DNA from: JBARRO01 sp049644265
GTDB lineage: Bacteria > Bacteroidota > Ignavibacteria > UBA10030
Assembly (NCBI GenBank): GCA_049644265.1
Contig: JBARRO010000120.1
Span: 1 to 10,639 of the forward strand
Direction: 5' to 3'
Length of the DNA: 10,639 nucleotides
The position numbers and the translations under genes were made by a program. The stretch's first letter is position 1, and the number at the start of each line of letters is the position of its first letter. The notes under the pieces are model-generated. The model did not search any database and had not been told where the DNA came from. It saw nothing but the letters and a program-made list of their open reading frames with translations. This document shows positions 1-5,261 of the stretch, one piece after another.

Positions 1-222
1 CTTCACGGTCGTGCAGCCGCAGGAAGGAGTGACCTCGAGGATTTTTAATGGCTGGTTGCCGATGTTCTTCACGGTGAACCGACTGACTTTCTTTGTGCCC
101 GAGTAGATGACCCCCATATCGACTTCCATCTTGTCGAGTGAAAGCTTCGGTTGTGCCGTACCGTGATAAGAGAAGGCAAAGGAAATCACCGTGAGAATAA
201 CAAACGTTCGTTTTATAGGCAT
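1..222 (-). CDS. DUF1573 domain protein, N-terminal part (runs off window)
   Basis: The minus-strand frame is open from an ATG at 222 to the window edge (74 codons visible, 3' end missing). It starts MPIKRTFVILTVISFAF, a basic N-terminus and hydrophobic stretch typical of a signal peptide, with likely cleavage after HGTAQ. The mature part contains DMGVIYSGTKKVSRFTVKN, then GNQPLKILEVTPSCGCT. The latter is the DUF1573 signature (family knowledge), whose paired cysteines in SCGC are conserved in this Ig-like periplasmic or surface domain. The family has no settled biochemical role. A strong Shine-Dalgarno (GGAGGTGA on the minus strand, 230-237) sits 7 nt before the ATG and supports this start. 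The gene follows the DUF4412 gene after only 53 nt, so the two are probably co-transcribed. Part of that gap, including the ribosome site, is repeat-derived. Confidence 0.85.
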   Translation of the reverse strand, partial: MPIKRTFVILTVISFAFSYHGTAQPKLSLDKMEVDMGVIYSGTKKVSRFTVKNIGNQPLKILEVTPSCGCTTVK

Positions 223-233
223 GTCCGAATCAC

Positions 234-277
234 CTCCGTGAACTCTTCTTTACTCTGTGCCCTCTGTGTAATTCTTT
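234..277 (-). repeat. CACAGAG-type dispersed repeat copy between two genes
   Basis: On the minus strand this reads as ACACAGAGGGCACAGAGTA followed by an A/G-rich stretch and CACGGAGG. It matches the units at 2938-3173 (accacagagatcacagagcgcacagaggg pattern, described there). The copy fills the gap between the DUF4412 stop (276-278) and the DUF1573 start. Its last bases overlap the Shine-Dalgarno of the DUF1573 gene. Confidence 0.6.
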
Positions 278-944
278 ATTGGCGCTGCGGTCTGCCAAAT
301 GACGGCATCTCCATCTTCTTGAAATCCTCCGGAATCTTAAAGAGCGCCGCATTCAGACTCTTCTTCTCGATCTTCGTGACCTCCATCGAGGATTCCTTCT
401 CGTCCTCGGTCGCACGACTCACAACGCGAAGCGGAAAGTAGTCTTTGAACTCCGATTCGTTCTCCCACCGGTAGACATTCTGTTGTCGCGGTCCCGACAT
501 CCTCATGAATTTCCCGATCCCTTTTGCCGCCCAAACCTCTGTTTCCTTATCTTCATTCTTGACAATGAACTGATCGCAATCGTACCCAAGGATCTTCTCG
601 GTCTTACCCGTCTTTGTTACTTTCCCTTTCACGGGCGCTCCCTCTTTGTCTTTTGGCACCTGCGGCATAGTCATTTCCATGTAGGACTTCATCTCGGACA
701 TCAAGACAATGGTTTTGTCTTCCTTATTGTTCCTGAGCATGACCATGGGACCCCGGCGTCCGCCTTCGAATTCCATCCGAACGACGTCGTCTTTCATCAT
801 GTATGTGATCGCATTTTCACCGTTCTCGCCCTTGACGGTCATTTGTACAACTCCTTCGAACGATTGTGCGAATGCCGCGGAGCCGATGAGTGCTGCAAGG
901 GAGAGAGCTCCGATCAGCGGCGGCAGGAAAGTGAACCTTTTCAT
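276..944 (-). CDS. DUF4412 domain exported protein
   Basis: This 222-aa protein starts with a clear signal peptide (MKRFTFLPPLIGALSLAAL, cleavage probably after AAFA near residue 26), so it is exported to the periplasm or outer surface. The mature part has the layout of DUF4412: an opening strand FEGVVQMTVKG, then a methionine-rich stretch (VLMSEMKSYMEMTMP), then KILGYDCDQFIVKNEDKETEVWAAKGIG. The 'lgY.C..f.v....eteiW..k.lG' pattern is what I recognise as the family signature. The C-terminus is charged and ends in basic residues. Proteins of this family are lipoprotein-localisation-like beta proteins of unknown function. A GGAGGA ribosome site (951-956) lies 6 nt before the ATG. It follows the dehydrogenase-like gene by 36 nt, so it is likely in the same transcript, although its export signal suggests no direct part in beta-oxidation. 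Confidence 0.85.
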   Translation of the reverse strand: MKRFTFLPPLIGALSLAALIGSAAFAQSFEGVVQMTVKGENGENAITYMMKDDVVRMEFEGGRRGPMVMLRNNKEDKTIVLMSEMKSYMEMTMPQVPKDKEGAPVKGKVTKTGKTEKILGYDCDQFIVKNEDKETEVWAAKGIGKFMRMSGPRQQNVYRWENESEFKDYFPLRVVSRATEDEKESSMEVTKIEKKSLNAALFKIPEDFKKMEMPSFGRPQRQ

Positions 945-980
945 GAAAAATCCTCCATGAGGGTACGTGTGGGAAATGAA

Positions 981-1769
981 TTACGAATGGTCCTTCGTTT
1001 GCGTTTTAGTCTTCCACCACTCTCCGGTAACACTCATCTGTCGCAGGAGAGGAGCAATGCGATAGCGGTCTTCGCGCAGATCGGATTCCAGGGCTGAGAG
1101 AACCGCGTACACCTGTGACAATCCGATCTTCTCCGCCCATTCGATGGGTCCGTTGGGATAATTGACACCGAGCTTCATGGCTGTGTCGATGTCCAAAGGC
1201 GAAGCGACTTCTTCCATCAGGGCAAAAGCCGATTCATTAATAAGCTGACAAAGAATCCGAGGGACGACCATGCCAATGCGGTCCTGGACGATTTCAGCTT
1301 CTTTCCCGAGTGATTGATAGAACCGCAGAACGACGTCAATGGTTTCCTTGGGCGAATGAATGGTTGGGGCAACCTCCACCGTCGGTGCTTCGATGAGCGA
1401 GGGAAGTGCACAAATGCCGACCAGCCGGTGCTTATGTTTTACCCAGGAAGATTGCTCTGTGGCGGTGATGGTGACGGAAGAACTCAAGATCGGAGCCGTA
1501 GGGGAGAGGGCTTTGTCAATGCGCTCAATGTTTTTACGCTTCTGATCGCCGTCCGTGTTCGTGAGTTCGATGGCAATCACGGTGGATGGGGGAGGACCTC
1601 CTGAACTCTTCTTGATTGGCGAAGCACCCTTGGGCCGGTCGACGGGTTCTTTATTCCAACTTACGAACACCTCATACCCCTTCTCTGCACAAAGGTCCGC
1701 ATAAGTCTCCACCATCGGCGACTCACCACTGACGTACACAACGGACTTCTTTTCAGTCTTCTTCGTCAT
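981..1769 (-). CDS. 3-hydroxyacyl-CoA dehydrogenase C-terminal half (PaaH-like, reduced Rossmann + 3HCDH_C)
   Basis: This protein has 262 aa from the ATG at 1769; the frame continues to a TTG at 1778, which I do not prefer because no better ribosome site precedes it. Residues about 9-160 form a Rossmann-like region with no GxGxxG motif (the first loop reads VYVSGESPM). The usual NTSSL and HFxNP motifs are replaced by LSSSVTI and ICALPSL, so catalytic Ser and His are not evident. Residues about 165-262 are a good 3HCDH C-terminal domain: DRIGMVVPRILCQLINESA, then LGVNYPNGPIEWAEKIG and DRYRIAPLL. The last motifs are typical of the second C-terminal domain of PaaC/PaaH-type dehydrogenases, where a reduced Rossmann domain precedes it. 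I infer it supplies the C-terminal half of a split PaaH, pairing with the product of the gene 160 nt upstream. The alternative is an inactive paralogue with a structural role. Confidence 0.8.
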   Translation of the reverse strand: MTKKTEKKSVVYVSGESPMVETYADLCAEKGYEVFVSWNKEPVDRPKGASPIKKSSGGPPPSTVIAIELTNTDGDQKRKNIERIDKALSPTAPILSSSVTITATEQSSWVKHKHRLVGICALPSLIEAPTVEVAPTIHSPKETIDVVLRFYQSLGKEAEIVQDRIGMVVPRILCQLINESAFALMEEVASPLDIDTAMKLGVNYPNGPIEWAEKIGLSQVYAVLSALESDLREDRYRIAPLLRQMSVTGEWWKTKTQTKDHS

Positions 1770-1833
1770 TTGTCCCAACTATTCCATCATTCCAGCATTC
1801 CAATATTCCACAACCATGGTTTGCCGGAGTTTA

Positions 1834-1867
1834 CCCGCCGAAGGCGGGCCTGCCTACCGCAGGCAGG
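1834..1867. repeat. GC-rich double hairpin, intergenic palindromic element
   Basis: Two adjacent stem-loops occupy the gap between the dehydrogenase genes. The first is CCCGCC / loop GAA / GGCGGG (1834-1848). The second is CCTGCC / 7-nt loop / GGCAGG (1849-1867), which can also fold as CCTGC/GCAGG. ACCATGG blocks flank the pair at 1813 and 1871. The structure could slow or end transcription after the first dehydrogenase gene, but no U-run follows, so a dispersed palindromic repeat is more likely than a terminator. A weaker relative (GCCTGCC at 2867-2873, GGCAGGC at 2900-2906) lies upstream of the same gene. Confidence 0.65.
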
Positions 1868-1928
1868 CTCACCATGGGTCTCAATTCTGCCTACCACTTA
1901 CTACCTTCCACCTTGCACTACTCACCAA

Positions 1929-2795
1929 TTACTTCCTCTCCCCCTCCTCATACTCATAAAATCCTCTTCCCGTCTTCCGCCCAAGTTTTCCCGAATCCAC
2001 CATCTGCTTTTGAATCGGATGTGGCCGGAACCTTGGTTCACTGAAATATTGATCGAACATCGACTGGGTCACGGAAAGGTTTACGTCGATCCCTATCAAG
2101 TCCATCAACTCGAACGGACCCATGGCGAATCCACCCTCGGCTTTAACAAGCCGGTCGATCTGTTCAACCGTCGCCACGTGTTCTCCGAGAAGCCGAAGCG
2201 CCTCACCGTAGAATGGTCTGGCGACTCTGTTTACGATGAATCCCGGAGTGTCCCGGACAACGACAGGAGTCTTGCCAAGGTGTCGCGCAAATGCGACGGA
2301 AGTGTTCAACACTTCATCGCTCGTCTGCTCTCCGCGGACGACCTCGACGAGCTTCATAATATGGACGGGGTTGAAGAAATGCAGGCCGACAACGCGATCT
2401 GACTTCCTCGCCCCGGCCGCAATAGCGGTCACTGGCAGGGAGGAGGTGTTTGTAGCAAGGATTGTGGTCCCTTTTGTGGTCTCGTCGAGTCGCTTGAAGA
2501 TGTCCTTCTTAGTGCGCAGATCCTCGACAACTGCCTCAAGAATCAAATCGCAGTGGCCGAGATCCTGAAGGGCGGTGCGGGGATGAATCCGCTCCAACGT
2601 CTCTGTTACTTGATCCTGGGTCAGCTTCCCCTTTTGGACTCCCTTCCGGAGGTCGGCCTTGATGAGCTCATTCGCCCGTCGAAGAACGGTGTCGTTGATA
2701 TCATAAATGAGAACATCAATCTTTGAGAGCGCAACGACCTGGGCTATACCGGCTCCCATGGTCCCAGCACCGACAACGCCGACATGTTTGAACAT
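1929..2795 (-). CDS. paaH: 3-hydroxybutyryl-CoA dehydrogenase (PaaH N-terminal half type)
   Basis: NAD-dependent 3-hydroxyacyl-CoA dehydrogenase that oxidises (S)-3-hydroxyacyl-CoA to 3-oxoacyl-CoA in the cytoplasm. It has 288 aa, the normal length of the short Hbd form. The Rossmann motif GAGTMG is at residues 9-14, with Asp32 ending the second strand (NAD specificity). The catalytic set is present: NTSSL (Ser118/119), HFFNP (His139), Glu151 in KLVEVV and Asn189 in GFIVNR. The C-terminal domain follows with GPFELMDLIGIDV and ends GRKTGRGFYEYEEGE. The start ATG has no obvious Shine-Dalgarno. The upstream neighbours encode the preceding hydratase and isomerase. The downstream gene looks like the C-terminal half of full-length PaaH (about 475 aa as one chain in E. 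coli), so the symbol is tentative; hbd is an equally fair name. Confidence 0.92.
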   Translation of the reverse strand: MFKHVGVVGAGTMGAGIAQVVALSKIDVLIYDINDTVLRRANELIKADLRKGVQKGKLTQDQVTETLERIHPRTALQDLGHCDLILEAVVEDLRTKKDIFKRLDETTKGTTILATNTSSLPVTAIAAGARKSDRVVGLHFFNPVHIMKLVEVVRGEQTSDEVLNTSVAFARHLGKTPVVVRDTPGFIVNRVARPFYGEALRLLGEHVATVEQIDRLVKAEGGFAMGPFELMDLIGIDVNLSVTQSMFDQYFSEPRFRPHPIQKQMVDSGKLGRKTGRGFYEYEEGERK

Positions 2796-3183
2796 AAAGG
2801 TTGGAAAAGTCTTATTGATGTGGTGCAGAACTTACTGAAATGAGGGATGAAAAACAAATTCTCTGCGCCTGCCTCCCCCACACAGTACGGTGGTTAAACG
2901 GCAGGCACGTTCTCAACGGTTCCTTAATACAAAGAATCAAACCGCAGAGATCAGAGAGCAGACAGAGAGAGATTATGAAAACATATTAGTTGTCTTGCTT
3001 TTCTCTGTCTTCTCTGCGCGCTCTGTGATTAAAGATTATTGAACCACAGAGATCTCTGTGGTTAAAAAATCAATGAACCACGGAGATCACAGAGCGCACA
3101 GAGGGAGAAGGGAAGCTGACAAAATCCACTTGGACTTGGCTATTCACTTGCCCTCTGCGTTCTCGGCGGTTCACGTCCTCGCG
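2796..3183. other. 388-nt intergenic region rich in dispersed repeats
   Basis: There is no credible gene here. The frame at 3058-3363 on the plus strand begins with repeat-derived residues (NHGDHRAHRG) and then runs antisense through the isomerase gene. The region holds a weak GCCTGCC/GGCAGGC inverted pair (2867-2906) and the CACAGAG repeat cluster (2938-3173). No clear promoter for the dehydrogenase gene is visible, so whether transcription continues from the isomerase gene is open. Confidence 0.7.
2938..3173. repeat. CACAGAG-type repeat cluster with alternating orientation and 22-bp palindrome
   Basis: At least five copies of a loose unit (AACCACAGAGATCACAGAG, then GCACAGAGGG, with variants) alternate in orientation. 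Forward copies lie at 2938-2968 and 3074-3104; reverse copies lie at 2998-3030 and 3151-3173. At 3042-3063 a forward and a reverse unit meet in a perfect 22-bp palindrome (aaccacagaga joined to its exact reverse complement). A perfect 12-bp inverted repeat GCGCTCTGTGAT (3018-3029) / ATCACAGAGCGC (3086-3097) brackets that palindrome, so the whole could fold as nested stems in RNA or as a cruciform. Confidence 0.8.
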
Positions 3184-3981
3184 TCAGCGACCTTTGAAGT
3201 TTGCCTTGCGCTTCTCAAGAAACGCCGCAATCCCTTCCCGATGGTCCTCGGTGAGAGACGCGATCTCCTGGATGGAGGCCTCGTAATCGAGCAGGGCATC
3301 GAGATTGCTCGAGAGAGCTTTGTTCAGCGTTCGCTTGATCAGTCCGATCGACCTGGTTGGTGACTTGGCCAGCCGTTCGGCAATTTCCATGGTCACCTTT
3401 TCGAGCTCTGCACTGGGAACGACTTTGTTCACGAGTCCGACTCGCTCTGCTTCGGCTGCTGACACATCGTTGCCAAGGGCAGCGTACTCGAATGCACGGG
3501 CCATACCGACAAGCCGGGGGAGAAACCAGTGCGATCCCGAATCCGGGACCAGGCCGATACGAATAAAGACTTCAATGAGCTTGGCATGATCCGCCATGGT
3601 CCGCAGATCGCAGGCAAGAGCGATACTGAGCCCCGCACCCGCGGCCACACCGTTGATCATGGCAACAATCGGTTTTTCCATAGAACGCATTTTCCGAATC
3701 ATCGGATTGTAGCTTTTCTCCAGCGATTCCTTCAACGACCGGCGTTTTTCCCCTCCCGAATGTTCTTTGAGATCCTGCCCGGAACAAAACGCTTTGTCTC
3801 CGGCGCCACGGATGACGAGGCATCGCACATCTTGATCCTTCTCGGCCTCCTTGAGCGCCTCGTTGATCTCCTTCTTCATCTGCTCGTTCAGGGCATTGTA
3901 GACTTCAGGCCGATTGAGCGTGATGGTGCAGACGTTATTTGCCTCTTTATTATAGAGGAGGGTGGAGTAGCTTGGGCTCAT
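3184..3981 (-). CDS. paaG: PaaG-type enoyl-CoA isomerase (1,2-epoxyphenylacetyl-CoA isomerase-like)
   Basis: Crotonase-superfamily protein of 265 aa from the ATG at 3981, close to E. coli PaaG (262 aa). In the phenylacetate pathway PaaG converts the ring-1,2-epoxide to the oxepin and also shifts enoyl-CoA double bonds. Crotonase motifs: TLNRPEVYNALN (21-32), the CoA/oxyanion segment FCSGQDLKE (65-73), and GVAAGAGLSIALACD (111-125). There is no Glu at the position equivalent to the first hydratase Glu. FIRIGLVPDSG (139-149) supplies Asp147, the usual PaaG/isomerase acid. The next residues are SHW where relatives I recall have GGTW or GGSW. The C-terminus EKRKANFKGR is typical. The frame stays open upstream to a GTG at 4125, overlapping the hydratase gene. 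I reject that start because the extra 48 residues are low-complexity and charged, and homology begins only at the chosen ATG. It lies 128 nt downstream of paaF. Confidence 0.88.
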   Translation of the reverse strand: MSPSYSTLLYNKEANNVCTITLNRPEVYNALNEQMKKEINEALKEAEKDQDVRCLVIRGAGDKAFCSGQDLKEHSGGEKRRSLKESLEKSYNPMIRKMRSMEKPIVAMINGVAAGAGLSIALACDLRTMADHAKLIEVFIRIGLVPDSGSHWFLPRLVGMARAFEYAALGNDVSAAEAERVGLVNKVVPSAELEKVTMEIAERLAKSPTRSIGLIKRTLNKALSSNLDALLDYEASIQEIASLTEDHREGIAAFLEKRKANFKGR

Positions 3982-4109
3982 TTTCTCATCGTTCGAATAA
4001 CTCCAATATCTGTTTTTCTCCTTCTCACCGTCGCTCCCCGACGCCGTTGCAGCATCAGTTTCGTCTCCTCTCGCTTTCTCCTCATCACCCCTGCTCCCCT
4101 GCCATCTCC

Positions 4110-4877
4110 TTATCTTCCCTTCCACTCCGCTTTTCTCTTCTCAATAAAAGCCTTCATTCCTTCCTTCTGATCCTCACTGGCGAAGAGGAGGTAGAAATTC
4201 TTCCGCTCGAATTCGAGTCCCCCTTCCATCGTAGTATCGAATGATTTGAGGACCGCCTCTTTTGCGAGTCGGACTGCAACCGGGGGCTTTTCCGCAATCT
4301 GCCTGGCAAGATCCTTGGCTTCCTGAAGAAATGACTCGACAGGAACGACCTTGTTGATGAGTCCCCATCGAAGTGCTTCCTCCGCGGATATGGTTTTTCC
4401 GGTCAGCACCATTTCCATGGCCTTGACTTTTCCCACGGCGCGCGTAAGTCGTTGCGTTCCTCCCGCGCCCGGCATGACGCCGATGTTGATCTCAGGTTGG
4501 CCAATCTTTGCGGTTTCCGATGCGATCACGATGTCGCAGGACATCATGAGCTCGCATCCGCCTCCGAGGGCAAATCCGCTGACGGCTGCGATGATCGGCT
4601 TCTTGATCTTGCGGATGCGGTCCCACCGTGCAAACTGATCGCGAATGAGCATTTCGGTGGCAGAGGCATCCGCCATTTCCTTGATGTCGGCGCCCGCGGC
4701 GAATGCTTTTTCGTTTCCGGTGAGAATGATGCATCGGACCGAATCGTCTTTGTCGAGCGACTCAAGTGCGTCAACCAGTTCTGTCATGAGCTGCATGTTG
4801 AGAGCGTTCAGGACCTCGGGGCGATTGAACTGGACGATGGCGAAGCCGGGTTCTTTTGTGAGGAGAAGAAATTGCAT
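4110..4877 (-). CDS. paaF: Enoyl-CoA hydratase, PaaF-type
   Basis: Crotonase-family hydratase that adds water to trans-2-enoyl-CoA; in the phenylacetate pathway PaaF acts on 2,3-dehydroadipyl-CoA. It has 255 aa, the same as E. coli PaaF by memory. QFNRPEVLNALN is at 16-27 and the CoA/oxyanion loop AFAAGADIKEM at 58-68. Both catalytic glutamates are present: Glu109 in GGGCEL and Glu129 in GQPEINIGVMPGAGGTQRL. The end is EKRKAEWKGR. The ATG at 4877 is preceded by an A/G-rich stretch rather than a strong Shine-Dalgarno, and homology begins directly after it. This is the first gene of the minus-strand beta-oxidation block and is divergent from the secreted-protein gene. A decayed partial copy of its 5' end is at 8883-8972. 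A general short-chain hydratase (crotonase) is the alternative, because substrate cannot be read from the sequence. Confidence 0.9.
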   Translation of the reverse strand: MQFLLLTKEPGFAIVQFNRPEVLNALNMQLMTELVDALESLDKDDSVRCIILTGNEKAFAAGADIKEMADASATEMLIRDQFARWDRIRKIKKPIIAAVSGFALGGGCELMMSCDIVIASETAKIGQPEINIGVMPGAGGTQRLTRAVGKVKAMEMVLTGKTISAEEALRWGLINKVVPVESFLQEAKDLARQIAEKPPVAVRLAKEAVLKSFDTTMEGGLEFERKNFYLLFASEDQKEGMKAFIEKRKAEWKGR

Positions 4878-5065
4878 GGCGTTTCTTTTCGGTGATGGGT
4901 TGAAGGACGAACAATTCTCGTTGGCCTGAAAATACAGAATTAAGGACCGAATTCCAAAACTGAGAAAGTCGTTTTTCTTTCGAGATTCGACAATGGTCTT
5001 TCCAAAAATGATAATCGTAATCCTGTTCCGGGGGAATCGCAGAATAGAAATTCACGCTCCGGGAA

Positions 5066-5096
5066 TTGACATTTCTTTGTTAGAGTCGTAGTATTG
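5066..5096 (+). promoter_or_regulatory. Promoter of the secreted-protein gene (Bacteroidota-like)
   Basis: TTGACA (5066-5071), a 17-nt spacer, then TAGTATTG (5089-5096). This reads either as a sigma70-like -35/-10 pair or as the Bacteroidota -33 TTG / -7 TAnnTTTG pattern with one mismatch. The paralogous gene has the same elements with identical spacing (9095-9125), and the bases between them have largely diverged, which supports function. Confidence 0.7.
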
Positions 5097-5114
5097 TCCG
5101 CAAGGGGATCCTCG

Positions 5115-5258
5115 TTGAAATTGCCATTCCAAGTTGTTCTTCATTCTGCGTTTACTCTTGTCTTGTTCTCCGCTCTCTCCGAACAGCAAGCCGTGCAATC
5201 CAAGCCACGTCGGGGAGCTGAACCTCAACAGTCATTTAATCAACAACAGGAGTGGTGA
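5115..5258 (+). CDS. Putative 47-aa upstream small ORF, TTG start (copy A)
   Basis: A TTG at 5115 is preceded at 7 nt by AAGGGGA (5102-5108). It opens 47 codons ending in TGA (5256-5258), 3 nt before the ATG of the main gene and in the same frame. The peptide starts MKLPFQVVLHSAFTLVLFSA, a single Lys followed by a hydrophobic run like a signal peptide or short membrane segment, then a Gln-rich polar tail ending QQQEW. The paralogous leader keeps the SD, the TTGAAA start and the 147-nt distance to the main ATG. The stop overlaps the main gene's ribosome-binding zone, so translational coupling is possible. No family is recognised, and a non-coding leader is the alternative. Confidence 0.45.
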   Translation: MKLPFQVVLHSAFTLVLFSALSEQQAVQSKPRRGAEPQQSFNQQQEW

Positions 5259-5261
5259 ATT

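Larger units (their letters stand above)
4878..5261. other. Divergent intergenic region between paaF and the secreted-protein gene
   Basis: This 384-nt stretch carries the plus-strand promoter (5066-5096) and the leader with a putative small ORF (5115-5258). The part near paaF (about 4895-4975) is also preserved in the duplicate at 8975-9060, including TGAAAATACAGAATT. No convincing promoter for paaF could be picked on the minus strand. Confidence 0.7.

Noticed and set aside
483..1097. 204-codon plus-strand open frame opposite the DUF4412 gene
   Set aside because: Antisense shadow of a gene with signal peptide, domain signature and ribosome site; its residues show no domain pattern.
1770..2402. 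210-codon plus-strand open frame opposite the dehydrogenase
   Set aside because: It spans the hairpin element and the antisense of a clear 3-hydroxybutyryl-CoA dehydrogenase; no own evidence.
2938..3173. Possible CRISPR array
   Set aside because: Units alternate in orientation, vary in sequence and have no regular spacers.
3058..3363. Plus-strand 101-codon open frame starting in the repeat cluster
   Set aside because: Its first residues are translated repeat (NHGDHRAHRG) and the rest is antisense to the isomerase gene; no ribosome site or domain.
3982..4125. 48-residue N-terminal extension of the PaaG-type protein from a GTG
   Set aside because: Low-complexity, charged sequence overlapping the end of paaF; crotonase homology begins only after the ATG at 3981 and the family length fits that start.
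4452..4895. 147-codon plus-strand open frame opposite paaF
   Set aside because: Antisense shadow of a gene with intact catalytic motifs.
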